Under the pieces are notes generated by a model. That model saw nothing but the letters and a program-made list of their open reading frames with translations. It searched no databases and had not been told where the DNA came from. Of a DNA stretch of 15,194 nucleotides, positions 5,955 through 14,931 are shown in pieces (the first letter of the stretch is position 1; every line of letters starts with the position of its first letter). Both the position numbers and the translations under genes were made by a program. Source of the DNA: an uncultured Bacilli bacterium (lineage in GTDB: Bacteria; Bacillota_I; Bacilli_A; RF39; UBA660). Location: positions 13,579 through 28,772 of the forward strand of contig CAJUTW010000017.1 of assembly GCA_910589335.1 (NCBI GenBank). The letters are read 5' to 3'.

Positions 5955-7532
5955 TTATATAAACCAGAAATCTTTAAAAGTATATTTATTAACTCTATAT
6001 GTAAACTGATTTATATTATATTTTTTTATTAATTGCCCTTCACTATCATATTCTCCAAAATATTTTGGTTCTCTTGATGATATGATAATATTATTATTAA
6101 GGATTTGACTACTTGACATATATGCAGAAAATGGTACTTCTATTTTACTTTTTAATGAAAAACTTTTGTTTTCATCATTAATCTCATATAAATAGTAAAA
6201 TGATTTTAATTCATTACTAAATTGATTCCAATTAATCCAATTTATTGTTTCAGAATATGGAAAATTATTATTATATAAAGATATATATTTTTGATCTTTA
6301 TTAAAATATGCTGTATGTTGTCCTAGATGAATATTAAAATCATTTTCTTTTTCATAGACATATTTTTTCAAAGAAGTTTTTTCATATAATTCTTTAGGTC
6401 CTAAAATATAATTTAATGTTGGTTTTTTATAAATATTTTTTATAGAAATTACTGAACTTAGTTCTCTTGAACTAATTATTATTTCATCATTATTAATATC
6501 AATTGAATTTATATGAATCCAATCTATTTTATTTTTTGAATATACAGTTTTAACTTTATTAGCTTTTAGATAGATTTCTTCTAACATATTTTTTAAATCA
6601 ATTATATTAGATATTTTTTTCTTTTCAAGATCATAAATTAAAATCATATCTTCCATTGTTGCAGAAGTATTTTCACTTGCTAAAATAATCATTTTGTTAT
6701 TTTTTTCATCTATAGTAAAATCGTGATGTTTATTAAAATCTGAAAATTGATATTTTTCTACTACTGCGCCCAGTCTGTTAACTTTTACTATTTTATTATA
6801 ATCGACGTTATAATACATATGATTATTCAAAATTTTTATATTATCAACTGTATTATTTTCATCTAATAAAACATTATGTTTTAATGGAAATTTTCCTCTT
6901 ATTGTTCCTTCATTATCAACTAAATAAAGATCATCAATCATTTCATCATCTTTTAAAGTACCAAATAAAACAAATAAGCCATCTGTTAGTTCTTTTTTAT
7001 TATCTTTGTTTTCGATACCTTTTACAATTGGAGTATGCATCTTTGGGACTTTAATAGTAAAATCATATGTTTTTGTTTTTTTAGACTTATCAGTTAGGGT
7101 AATTTTTATTTTATTTGTTTTTCCTGCTACTAAACCAATAAGTTGAATTGAATGTTTTTTATAATTATTTTCATATGCTGTTTTTTTTAATTTATTTGTA
7201 TCTTTTGCACTTATTTCATATGTCACTTTTGTATCTTTTAGTGTATAAAAATACATATTAACTGAAAGTTTATTTGTTCCATAAGCATTATAAATAATTA
7301 ATGGATTATTAATAGTATTTTTTAGACTAAATAATTTTTTTATTTCTTTTGAAATTTTCTTATGTTTTTCTTTTTGATAAATTTCACCTTCTTTTATATT
7401 AGAACTATAAATATTTTCTCCTAATTTTTTATTTAAATATATAATTTTTGATTTTTTTGGTATTAATAGTAATATAGTTATAATACTAATTATTATTATT
7501 AAAATTATAATAATTTTTTTTAATTTATCCAT
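5955..7532 (-). CDS. Membrane-anchored arylsulfotransferase (ASST)-like protein
   Basis: Bacterial arylsulfate sulfotransferases move sulfate from one phenol to another, without PAPS, through a sulfohistidine. The 525-residue product starts with a basic MDKLKK and a hydrophobic helix (about 7-24) without a clear cleavage site, so it is probably anchored in the membrane and faces outward. An N-terminal beta-rich domain (about 75-163) resembles the ASST N-terminal domain. The propeller region carries the family's active-site blocks: NKHHDF (H269/H270), DWIHINSID (H340), SSRE (R356) and LGQH (H406). Their order and spacing fit the catalytic set described for E. coli ASST (H252, H356, R374, H436), so the site looks intact. 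It differs from periplasmic ASST in its anchor, and no dedicated thiol oxidase (dsbA/B-like gene) is nearby. AAGAGGAT precedes the ATG. It lies mid-operon; the link to its neighbours is unknown. Confidence 0.78.
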   Translation of the reverse strand: MDKLKKIIIILIIIISIITILLLIPKKSKIIYLNKKLGENIYSSNIKEGEIYQKEKHKKISKEIKKLFSLKNTINNPLIIYNAYGTNKLSVNMYFYTLKDTKVTYEISAKDTNKLKKTAYENNYKKHSIQLIGLVAGKTNKIKITLTDKSKKTKTYDFTIKVPKMHTPIVKGIENKDNKKELTDGLFVLFGTLKDDEMIDDLYLVDNEGTIRGKFPLKHNVLLDENNTVDNIKILNNHMYYNVDYNKIVKVNRLGAVVEKYQFSDFNKHHDFTIDEKNNKMIILASENTSATMEDMILIYDLEKKKISNIIDLKNMLEEIYLKANKVKTVYSKNKIDWIHINSIDINNDEIIISSRELSSVISIKNIYKKPTLNYILGPKELYEKTSLKKYVYEKENDFNIHLGQHTAYFNKDQKYISLYNNNFPYSETINWINWNQFSNELKSFYYLYEINDENKSFSLKSKIEVPFSAYMSSSQILNNNIIISSREPKYFGEYDSEGQLIKKYNINQFTYRVNKYTFKDFWFI

Positions 7533-7551
7533 AAATCCTCTTATTCTTTTT

Positions 7552-7827
7552 TTATTTTATTTTTTCGAATCGATATTTTTGAGTAACATCTGGGTATTTG
7601 TTTTTATCTACTAAAGCAAAAAAATCTTTTTTTTCTCTAATCCAACAAGGTTTATCTTCATATTGACCTTGATAAACTACCATGTCTTGTAAATTTTCAC
7701 ATTCTTTAGCAATTGTTACTACTTTATAAATATTTCCTTTAAAATGTTTGAAGATTGATGCTTTATTTTCATCTTCAAACATTGTTGTGAATTCTAATTC
7801 ACTATTGTCTTCTCTAATTATTTTCAT
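7552..7827 (-). CDS. DUF1653 domain protein
   Basis: A 91-residue, probably cytoplasmic protein. Residues about 25-70 carry the DUF1653 pattern: FKHFKGNIYKVVTIAKECE, MVVYQGQYEDKPCWIRE and DFF, followed by a basic RFEKIK end that matches the family's closing RF. The usual WVRP appears as WIRE. The molecular role of DUF1653 is not established to my knowledge. The ribosome site AAGGAGAT overlaps the polC stop codon (TAAGGAG), and only 9 nt separate the two genes, which suggests translational coupling to polC. Confidence 0.75.
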   Translation of the reverse strand: MKIIREDNSELEFTTMFEDENKASIFKHFKGNIYKVVTIAKECENLQDMVVYQGQYEDKPCWIREKKDFFALVDKNKYPDVTQKYRFEKIK

Positions 7828-7836
7828 TTTATCTCC

Positions 7837-10800
7837 TTAAAATAGGGATAATTGATTAGAATCTGGCATTCCTTCTAATATTCCCATTTCTTTCATTTTT
7901 TCAATTAAAGTTTGTGATATTTTAGCTCTTTTTTGAACATCTTCTATACTTATAAACTTTCCTTTTTCACGTTCTGCTACTATATTTTTGGCAACTGTAT
8001 CTCCTAGTCCATCTATAGCATTGAATGGAGGATAAATTTCTGTTTCATTTTTCGCTATCCAAACTGTTGCATCACTTTCATATAAATCAACATTTAAAAA
8101 TTTAATTTTTCTTGCTGTTGCTTCTAAAGCAACTTTTAAACTTTCAACTTGTCCATTCTCTTTATTAGTTGCTTCATAACCTTTTGCTTGGATATCTTCA
8201 ATTCTTGCTTTAATTGATTGATAGCCTTTTATCATACTTTCAACATCTACATCAGTTGCTTTTGATGAGTACCATGAAGCATAGAAATATACAGGCATAT
8301 GAACTTTATACCAAGCTATTCTAAAGGCACTTATAACATAAGCCGCGGCATGAGCTTTAGGGAACATGTATTTTATTTTGGCACAAGAACCTATAAACCA
8401 ATCTGGGATATTTGATTTTTTCATAAGTTCTTCATATTCTACCCATTGATCATGATCTTTTGGTTTTGATGCTCTTCCTTTTCGAACAAACTCCATAATT
8501 TTAAATGCTTTTATAGGTTCTAAACCTTGATACATTAAATAAACCATTATATCATCACGACAGCCGATTGTATCTTTAAATGGAACTATATTATTAGCAA
8601 TTAATTCTTGGGCATTACCAAGCCATACATCTGTTCCGTGTGATAGACCAGAAATTTTTACAAGTTCTGCAAATGTTGTTGGTTTTGTATCTTCTACTAA
8701 TTTGATTGTAAAAGGTGTTCCAAATTCTGGTATACCAAGTGTTCCTGTATTACACATAATTTGTTCTTTTGTAACACCCAAAGCCTCAGTTGATGTAAAT
8801 ATACTCATTGTTGCTTTATCATCTAGAGGTACTTTCATTATGTCTGTTTTAGATTGATTTTGGATTAAACGTAATTGGGTTGGATCAGAATGACCAAGAA
8901 TATCTAATTTTAAAAGACATTGATCAATTGAGTGATAATCAAAGTGAGTTGTTCGCCACTCTGCTGTTGCATCTTCAGCTGGAAATTGATATGGAGTAAA
9001 GTCAGCAACATCTTTATAGTCTGGAATAACAACTATTCCTCCTGGATGCTGTCCTGTTGTTCTTTTAACACCAGTACAGCCCATTGCAAGACGTTCTACT
9101 TCAGCTGTTCGCATATCGCCTTTTTCTTTTTCTTCACAATAACCTTTTACAAAACCGAAAGCTGTTTTATCTGCAACTGTACCGATTGTTCCTGCTCGAT
9201 AAACATTATCTTCTCCAAATAAAACTTTTGTATAAGCATGAGCACTTGCTTGATTAAGGTCTGAAAAATTAAGATCAATATCAGGAACTTTATCAGCATT
9301 AAATCCTAAAAAAGTAGCAAACGGCATATCTTGTCCATCTTTAATAAGTGGAATATTACAATTAGGGCAATCTTTGTCTGGTAAGTCAAAACCTGATGAG
9401 TAAGTTGCTCCTAAGGGTTCGTTATTTTCATTATCAAAGATACTTAATTTACATTTACTACAACGATAATGTGCCGCTAAAGGGTTAACCTCAGTAATAC
9501 CCATCATTGTCGCAACAAAACTAGATCCAACTGAACCACGTGAACCAACAAGATATCCTTCATCATTGGAGTGTTTAACAAGTCTTTGAGAAATTAAGTA
9601 AATCGGATCAAATCCTCCACCTATTACACCACCTAAAGTTTTTTTAACTTTTTTTTGTAAAGCTTTTTCATCTAGACCTTCTTCATCTTTACTCTTTACA
9701 TATTCAGTGACTATATTTTTGATATTTTCTGAACCTTTTAAAATTTCATCATGTAATTCTTTATGTATAACTTTTTGATATTCTTCATCTGAAAGTTGTT
9801 GTTCTTGAAATTTTTCTTTTATTATTTTAAATACTATATCTCCATATAATTCTGTAGAAATACGTTCTTCAATTGAATATGGAAGTGGTGCTCCATACCA
9901 ATCTGCAGCTTTAGTATAAACTAAGTCTGTAACTACTACAGGACAATCTAAATATTCTTTTCCATCATCACTTTTTACACGAGGAGAGAATGGTATACCA
10001 CCAGTATCAGGAATTACTTCAACTATTTCACACATATTAGCTATTTTATTAGTATTTTCAACTACTATCTTGTATGCTAAGTCTGGTGAAAGGAAATTAA
10101 AGTTTTCAAGCATTTCATCTGTAGTTCTAAAATGGTTTGATGGTATTTCTTTAATATTATTTCTAGCTAATGGATGACGTCCTCCTCCAGGAACTTTTTG
10201 ATTAACTATAATTTCTCTAAAGATTTTATCATCTTTTTTTAAATGATGAACATCTCCTGTTGCTACTATAATTTTTCCTGCTTCTTCAGTAACTCGAATT
10301 ATTTTTTCAATATTGGCAGCAACTTCAACTTTTGTTCCAAAATCTCCACTTTGAACTAAATGGTCATAGCAGTCTATTGGTTGGACTTCAACATAATCAT
10401 AAAATCTGATAATATTAGAAAGTTCATCATCACTTTTTGATTTAGCTTGTCTAAAAACTTCACTTTCGTAACAACCACTACCTACTAGTAGTCCTTCACG
10501 ATATTTATTTATTACACTTCTTAAAATTCTAGGAGTTTTGTATAAGTAAGTTGTGTTAGCTAGAGATACTATAGTGAAAAGATTCTTTAATCCTACTTTA
10601 TTTTTTACTAACAAATTTATGTGATGTGCACGACCATATTTATGAATTTCATCTTTACTAACTAAGTTAGATAAGTCACACATTTTTTCTATATTACGAT
10701 TTGATAATTTCTTTAGCATTTTATAAAAAACTAATGCTGTTCCTTCAGCGTCATAATCTCCTCTATGATGAGCTGACTCATCCCATGGTACTTCATATCT

Positions 10801-12459
10801 TTTTACTAGGGCAGATAGTGAATGTCTTGCATAATTATTATCTAATGTTCTTGATAATTCTAATGTATCGATTACAGGATTTGTAAATTTGCCTAAATTA
10901 TATTTTTTATAAGCCATTTCCAAGAATGATACATCAAACTTTGCATTATGAGCAACCATTGGACAATCCCCAAACCACTCAATGAAACGTTTAACTGCAT
11001 TTTCTTCATTATCTTTTCCTTCTAACATTGTATCTGTGATATTTGTTACTTCAACAATTTTTTGAGGAAGTGGTCGACCTGGATAAATTAGTTCATCATA
11101 TTTTTCAATAATCATACCATCTTTTATTTTAACAGCACCTATTTCAATAATAGAGTCTACTCCACCGGCATTAAATCCTGCTGTTTCAAAATCGAAAACA
11201 ACATAAGTTTGATCTAACATAATCTCATCATTAGGTCGTATAACGATATCTACTTCATCATCTATCATTACTAATTCTGAACCATAAATAGCTTTAAATG
11301 GAAGTTCTCCCTCTTTTAAGTTTTTATTATGACCTGTTACCATATTAAAAACATGTGGAAAGCCTTGAACACCATTATGATCAGTAATTGCTACTGCACT
11401 CATTCCAAACTTCATTGCTTGTTTTATAATGTCACACTCATCAGCAACTCCATCCATCTGACTCATTTTTGTATGACAATGAAGTTCTACTCTTTTTTCT
11501 TCTGCTGTATCTGAGATACTTACTTCATTTTTTTCAATTTTTATAATATCTCTAGCATTTAATACTAATTCTTTAGCAAACTGATCATTTTTAGTATAAC
11601 CTCTTATTTTGTACCAACTTCCTACTGATAGTTCTTTACAAAGTCTTTTATATTCTTCATCTTCTCTAACAAATACTTTACAATAGATACTATCTGAAAA
11701 ATCGGTAACTTTTAAAGTAATTATTTTAAAATCTGTTTTAGTTGATTCAAAATAGTCTGTACCAAAAACTTTTGCTTCTATTACAACATTATTATCTTCT
11801 CCTATTAATGTTTTTATTTTAATTGGCTCTTCTTTTATTCCTCTTCCAATAACATTATTAGGATCTTTGGCTTCTTTACGATATTGTTTTTTTTCTTTTA
11901 CAGGTACTTCTTTTTTAACTTCTTTTGGTTCTTTTTTTACTATATTTACATTATTTAATTCATTTTGAATTTCTTCTAAAATATTTTCTTCTCTACGAGC
12001 TATCACTTCTATATTAAAATTATAATCTAATTTTTTATAAAAACCCATTATTTTAGGTAAACATTTTTCTATTTTTTCTTTTTCTATATCATTAGTTGTA
12101 ACTAATATTAAAAAATCACTTTCTATACGCATACAGTCTTCATAAATTTCTAAGACATGTAAATCTTCTTTTAATGTTTGTAATAAAAATTTATAATAAC
12201 TTAAATAAACTTCATTATCAGGATTTTTTATTGAAAAGATAAATTGAATATTAGAGGCAGTTTCATCAAGTTGCATTTTTTTGCTTTCTAATTCTTCTAG
12301 AATATTTACTGGTAATAAATCATTTTTTTCTATAAAAACATTCCAACTATTGGTGCTAGAATTTATTTTTATTTTTGTTAATTTAGCATCTTGAAAATAT
12401 TGATAACTATCTTCATCAATATTTATTTTTTTTAATAAAACATTCATTTTTTCATCCAT
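7837..12459 (-). CDS. polC: DNA polymerase III alpha subunit, PolC type
   Basis: PolC is the main replicative polymerase of low-GC gram-positives and carries its own proofreading exonuclease. Domain order in the 1540 residues: an N-terminal domain and charged linker (1-200), an OB fold (about 210-305), a PHP domain (H327, H329; D360, H361), and an inserted DEDDh exonuclease (415-580) with D423/E425, AHNAKFD (D509) and HHRGDYD (H565, D570). PHP then resumes, followed by the palm and fingers with GSRGSVGSS (972-980), a zinc knuckle (C1000, C1003, C1031, C1034) and the catalytic PDIDLNFS (D1060, D1062). The C-terminus ends in QLSLF, a beta-clamp-binding motif. Between RISTELYGDI (about 876) and GGVIGGGFDPIYLIS (about 943) there is a charged insert of about 65 residues that I do not recall from Bacillus PolC. 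GGGGGAAG precedes the ATG. Confidence 0.98.
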   Translation of the reverse strand: MDEKMNVLLKKINIDEDSYQYFQDAKLTKIKINSSTNSWNVFIEKNDLLPVNILEELESKKMQLDETASNIQFIFSIKNPDNEVYLSYYKFLLQTLKEDLHVLEIYEDCMRIESDFLILVTTNDIEKEKIEKCLPKIMGFYKKLDYNFNIEVIARREENILEEIQNELNNVNIVKKEPKEVKKEVPVKEKKQYRKEAKDPNNVIGRGIKEEPIKIKTLIGEDNNVVIEAKVFGTDYFESTKTDFKIITLKVTDFSDSIYCKVFVREDEEYKRLCKELSVGSWYKIRGYTKNDQFAKELVLNARDIIKIEKNEVSISDTAEEKRVELHCHTKMSQMDGVADECDIIKQAMKFGMSAVAITDHNGVQGFPHVFNMVTGHNKNLKEGELPFKAIYGSELVMIDDEVDIVIRPNDEIMLDQTYVVFDFETAGFNAGGVDSIIEIGAVKIKDGMIIEKYDELIYPGRPLPQKIVEVTNITDTMLEGKDNEENAVKRFIEWFGDCPMVAHNAKFDVSFLEMAYKKYNLGKFTNPVIDTLELSRTLDNNYARHSLSALVKRYEVPWDESAHHRGDYDAEGTALVFYKMLKKLSNRNIEKMCDLSNLVSKDEIHKYGRAHHINLLVKNKVGLKNLFTIVSLANTTYLYKTPRILRSVINKYREGLLVGSGCYESEVFRQAKSKSDDELSNIIRFYDYVEVQPIDCYDHLVQSGDFGTKVEVAANIEKIIRVTEEAGKIIVATGDVHHLKKDDKIFREIIVNQKVPGGGRHPLARNNIKEIPSNHFRTTDEMLENFNFLSPDLAYKIVVENTNKIANMCEIVEVIPDTGGIPFSPRVKSDDGKEYLDCPVVVTDLVYTKAADWYGAPLPYSIEERISTELYGDIVFKIIKEKFQEQQLSDEEYQKVIHKELHDEILKGSENIKNIVTEYVKSKDEEGLDEKALQKKVKKTLGGVIGGGFDPIYLISQRLVKHSNDEGYLVGSRGSVGSSFVATMMGITEVNPLAAHYRCSKCKLSIFDNENNEPLGATYSSGFDLPDKDCPNCNIPLIKDGQDMPFATFLGFNADKVPDIDLNFSDLNQASAHAYTKVLFGEDNVYRAGTIGTVADKTAFGFVKGYCEEKEKGDMRTAEVERLAMGCTGVKRTTGQHPGGIVVIPDYKDVADFTPYQFPAEDATAEWRTTHFDYHSIDQCLLKLDILGHSDPTQLRLIQNQSKTDIMKVPLDDKATMSIFTSTEALGVTKEQIMCNTGTLGIPEFGTPFTIKLVEDTKPTTFAELVKISGLSHGTDVWLGNAQELIANNIVPFKDTIGCRDDIMVYLMYQGLEPIKAFKIMEFVRKGRASKPKDHDQWVEYEELMKKSNIPDWFIGSCAKIKYMFPKAHAAAYVISAFRIAWYKVHMPVYFYASWYSSKATDVDVESMIKGYQSIKARIEDIQAKGYEATNKENGQVESLKVALEATARKIKFLNVDLYESDATVWIAKNETEIYPPFNAIDGLGDTVAKNIVAEREKGKFISIEDVQKRAKISQTLIEKMKEMGILEGMPDSNQLSLF

Positions 12460-12482
12460 GATACTTCCCCCTGTCTAAATGT

Positions 12483-13307
12483 TTATATTATTTCTTCTTT
12501 AGGAATTCTAATAATATATTTTTGATTACGTATACAAAAATCTATAAATTCTTCTAAATTCATTTTTTTTAATTCTTTTTCATACGCATATTTTTCTGTT
12601 TCAAATACAAATTTATCACGCATCATATATGTATTAAACTCTTCTTTTTTTATTCCTAAATACATAAGCCAATAAGGGTATAGATGTCTTTTTAAAGCTA
12701 GAAGAGATGGCGTTCCAGCAAGATAGCAACTCCTTTTTGTTATTCTAGTTGCATATTCATTTAAAACGGCTAATTCAATAATAGCATTTTTAAAATCAAG
12801 GTCTTTTTCTTTATATTTTTTTATATTAGCATTTATTATTTTCATGTTAATTTCTAATAAAATATTTAAGGGATCTTTTTTATCTATATCTTTTCCAACT
12901 ACTAGACTAGAACTTATTGGTTGGTCTACAACATTTAGTTCTTTACTAACAACAAATATTGTATAATCAGATATTTTTTTTCTTATTATATTTTTTAATA
13001 AATAATTAGTTTCTTTATTATTTTTATCCCATAATTCCATTAATTCTTTACGATATTTTTCTGCTTGTTTTTTAATTTTTTCATAATCTTTTTTTTCTAA
13101 GACGATATTATAAATAGTATCATCACTTGGAATAAAATTTTTATAATCTTTCATAATTGCTATTTTGTCTTTAAAAGTAAGATTATATTCATTACGATAC
13201 GTATCCCACAATTTTTGTTTTATTTTATAAATATTTTCTGAAATTGAGGCCTGAAAAAGCAAATTCCAAATTAAAGCATAGTCATTGACTATAAATTTTG
13301 TATTCAT
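12483..13307 (-). CDS. Unrecognised 274-residue protein upstream of polC
   Basis: I do not recognise this protein. An open frame extends up to 13364, but that would cross the upstream gene's terminator. GGTGGT (13319-13314) stands 6 nt before the ATG at 13307, so the shorter form is preferred. It is rich in charged residues and predicted mostly helical, with a Lys/Glu coiled-coil-like part around 75-125, no signal peptide and no membrane helix. The most family-like part is about 185-235: AIIELAVLNEYATRITKRS followed by ALKRHLYPYWLMYLGI, a Glu- and Arg-containing helix pair that looks conserved rather than random. No HExxH or nucleotide-binding motif is visible. It is the first gene of the operon and its stop lies 23 nt before polC, so it is co-transcribed with the polymerase. 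Confidence 0.85.
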   Translation of the reverse strand: MNTKFIVNDYALIWNLLFQASISENIYKIKQKLWDTYRNEYNLTFKDKIAIMKDYKNFIPSDDTIYNIVLEKKDYEKIKKQAEKYRKELMELWDKNNKETNYLLKNIIRKKISDYTIFVVSKELNVVDQPISSSLVVGKDIDKKDPLNILLEINMKIINANIKKYKEKDLDFKNAIIELAVLNEYATRITKRSCYLAGTPSLLALKRHLYPYWLMYLGIKKEEFNTYMMRDKFVFETEKYAYEKELKKMNLEEFIDFCIRNQKYIIRIPKEEII

Positions 13308-13331
13308 CTTATTACCACCACTCTTACATAT

Positions 13332-13340
13332 ATAATACCA
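13332..13340 (-). promoter_or_regulatory. Possible extended -10 promoter of the polC operon
   Basis: TGGTATTAT on the minus strand is an extended -10 (TGn plus TATTAT, 5 of 6), placed after the upstream terminator and about 25 nt before the ATG. The -35 position (TATTCA at 17 nt) is weak and falls inside the terminator stem. It is the only candidate in the gap. Confidence 0.4.
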
Positions 13341-13370
13341 AAAAAATAAAAAGTTGAATAGCAACTTTTT
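13341..13370 (-). terminator. Terminator of the tail-anchored protein gene
   Basis: AAAAAGUUG (13370-13362) and CAACUUUUU (13356-13348) form a perfect 9-bp stem around CUAUU, followed by AUUUUUU on the minus strand. It begins 7 nt past the stop codon. Confidence 0.8.
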
Positions 13371-13377
13371 ATAATTT

Positions 13378-14280
13378 TTAGAATCTTTGGTAAATAAAAT
13401 AAACTGCTACAGCTATTAAAGATAGAATTAGAATAGTTAGAATAATTTTAATTACTGGATTTAGACCTTTTTCTTTAAACTCATCACTTAAATCGAAGTC
13501 TTTATCGGATAAATCCATACTTCTTGTATAAAAGTCAGTATCAGCATCTTTTATACTTTTAGCAGTGTGTTCTATTTCTTTTTCTTTAAGACGTTCTACT
13601 TCGTTAATTTGTTCTTGATCTAAAATTTCTTTAGATAGAGAAAGTTTTTCATCTATTTCTTCTTCTGTTTCTTCTTTTGTTTTTTCGGCAATTTCTTTAG
13701 GATTAGCTACTTTATCTAAAATATTAGTAGCCATTAAATCACTTAATAAATCAACACTTGTTGCTTTATCTATTTCTCCAGCTAAAGTTTTAGAAGTTAT
13801 TGTATCTATTAATTCTCTTATTTCATTTTCATGTGGTTTTTCTACTCTATTTTTTTTCTCTTGACGGTATTTTTCTAATTCTTCTTGATTTAGACCAGCT
13901 AAGATATTATAACTTGTATTTTTTAATTTTCTTTTTTCTTCTAAAGCATCTTTTTCTTGTCTATTTTTTCGTGCTTCTTCTAAAACACTATTTATATCAT
14001 ATATTTTATTTTCATGACTTTGATATAGGTAATTTACATCATCTAATTCTTTTCTTATACGAGGAGTTGATTCAATATTTTGATATTTTTTCATTTTTTG
14101 GTAGTTTTCTCTGGAATAAGAAGATGTGTTTTTGGTATTTATTTCATATGCATTGGCGTTTGTAACATCAGTTATATTTGTATATTTAGTATTTGAAATA
14201 TTTTGATATAATTCTTGGTTTTTGTCTGATCTTTTTATATGTAAATTATTATCATTTTTATAACGGTCCATACGTCTCAT
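13378..14280 (-). CDS. Unrecognised tail-anchored membrane protein
   Basis: Not recognised by family. The start is ATG at 14280, because AAGGTG (14291-14286) lies 6 nt before it; a GTG at 14289 is part of that ribosome site. The product has 300 residues. Residues 1-75 are polar and Asn/Lys/Tyr-rich and look disordered. Residues about 75-130 and 195-255 are highly charged with coiled-coil character (repeated Glu/Lys/Leu). One hydrophobic helix at about 277-297 is followed by only a few residues, QRF. There is no N-terminal signal, so the bulk should be cytoplasmic with the C-terminus in the membrane. The gene is monocistronic between its own promoter and terminator. A structural, scaffold or division-related role is conceivable but unsupported. 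Confidence 0.8.
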   Translation of the reverse strand: MRRMDRYKNDNNLHIKRSDKNQELYQNISNTKYTNITDVTNANAYEINTKNTSSYSRENYQKMKKYQNIESTPRIRKELDDVNYLYQSHENKIYDINSVLEEARKNRQEKDALEEKRKLKNTSYNILAGLNQEELEKYRQEKKNRVEKPHENEIRELIDTITSKTLAGEIDKATSVDLLSDLMATNILDKVANPKEIAEKTKEETEEEIDEKLSLSKEILDQEQINEVERLKEKEIEHTAKSIKDADTDFYTRSMDLSDKDFDLSDEFKEKGLNPVIKIILTILILSLIAVAVYFIYQRF

Positions 14281-14294
14281 ACTATTCACCTTCT

Positions 14295-14300
14295 ATTATA
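14295..14300 (-). promoter_or_regulatory. -10 box for the tail-anchored protein gene
   Basis: A perfect TATAAT on the minus strand, 14 nt before the start codon and past the upstream terminator. No good -35 is seen; TTTTAA lies at the 17-nt position (14318-14323). The transcript would have almost no leader beyond its ribosome site. Confidence 0.4.
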
Positions 14301-14321
14301 ATTCTAGCACATGAGAATTAA

Positions 14322-14348
14322 AAACTAAAGTAAATAAAGATTTAGTTT
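14322..14348 (-). terminator. Terminator of the HD-domain gene
   Basis: AAACUAAA (14348-14341) and UUUAGUUU (14329-14322) form a perfect 8-bp, AT-rich stem around an 11-nt loop, with U residues continuing after it. It begins about 10 nt past the stop codon. The low GC makes it a weak hairpin, but its placement is right. Confidence 0.55.
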
Positions 14349-14358
14349 ACGTAAAGAA

Positions 14359-14802
14359 TTAGTTATTACTAATGTATGTTTCTAAATATTCAAGACATTT
14401 TTGATATTTAGCTAATCTTTTTTTATCTTTTTCTATAATATTATCTAATCTTGTTAAATCCATATTATGTTTTAAATCTGCTATTTTAACATCTCTTGCA
14501 AGGGGATTTTTAGCTATTTTTTTGATATATGAAAAATAATCTTCTCCCTTTTCATGATTCAAAACTTTTAAAGCTTCTATTATTTCTACATCAAAGCCTT
14601 CTTTTCTTAACTCATCGATTGTAGTATCAGTATCTTCTAATACATCATGTAATAAAGAGACAATAACATTCTTCTCTTCACTGAATTTTTCAGCAATATG
14701 CCATGGATGAAAAACATAAGGAATATTTGATTTATCTACTTGATTTTTATGTTTTTCAAACATTATTTTTATAGCTTTTTTAGTTTTTTTTGTATATAAC
14801 AT
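14359..14802 (-). CDS. Small HD-domain hydrolase, (p)ppGpp hydrolase-like
   Basis: This family of stand-alone HD proteins resembles the hydrolase half of RelA/SpoT, which removes pyrophosphate from the alarmone (p)ppGpp using Mn2+. In the 147-residue product the metal set is complete: NIPYVFHPWHIA (H32), SLLHDVLEDT (H52, D53; E56, D57) and VKIADLKHNM (D109). There is no synthetase, TGS or ACT domain, so it can only be a small hydrolase; a different nucleotide substrate is possible. The start is the ATG at 14802, 6 nt after GAGG; an in-frame GTG at 14814 belongs to the ribosome site. The gene is divergent from ferredoxin and ends at its own terminator. Confidence 0.85.
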   Translation of the reverse strand: MLYTKKTKKAIKIMFEKHKNQVDKSNIPYVFHPWHIAEKFSEEKNVIVSLLHDVLEDTDTTIDELRKEGFDVEIIEALKVLNHEKGEDYFSYIKKIAKNPLARDVKIADLKHNMDLTRLDNIIEKDKKRLAKYQKCLEYLETYISNN

Positions 14803-14877
14803 AAAATACCTCACTTAATACAAGTATATATTATCATATTTTGTATTTTTTTGGATAATTTTTATTTATTTAAAATC

Positions 14878-14906
14878 TTTACCTTAATTAATTTTTTAGA
14901 TATAAT
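14878..14906 (+). promoter_or_regulatory. Promoter of the ferredoxin gene
   Basis: TTTACC (14878-14883; 4 of 6), 17 nt, then a perfect TATAAT (14901-14906), about 25 nt before the start codon. It lies in the 129-nt gap between the two divergent genes. Confidence 0.65.
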
Positions 14907-14931
14907 ATTTTTTGAAAGGAAGGAATTAATA

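Noticed and set aside
8932..11514. Three short plus-strand open frames inside polC (8932-9222, 10701-10886, 11329-11514)
   Set aside because: All are antisense to conserved polC sequence and resemble no family.
13308..13364. 19-residue N-terminal extension of the unrecognised gene before polC
   Set aside because: It would start inside the upstream terminator and pass through the GGTGGT ribosome site; the ATG at 13307 fits better.
13800..14165. Plus-strand open frame of 121 residues rich in Leu and Phe
   Set aside because: It is the antisense of the charged coiled-coil part of the tail-anchored protein; the hydrophobicity is a by-product of Lys/Glu codons.
14851..14931. 27-residue N-terminal extension of ferredoxin
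   Set aside because: It covers the promoter and ribosome site, and the family begins close to the first cysteine motif.
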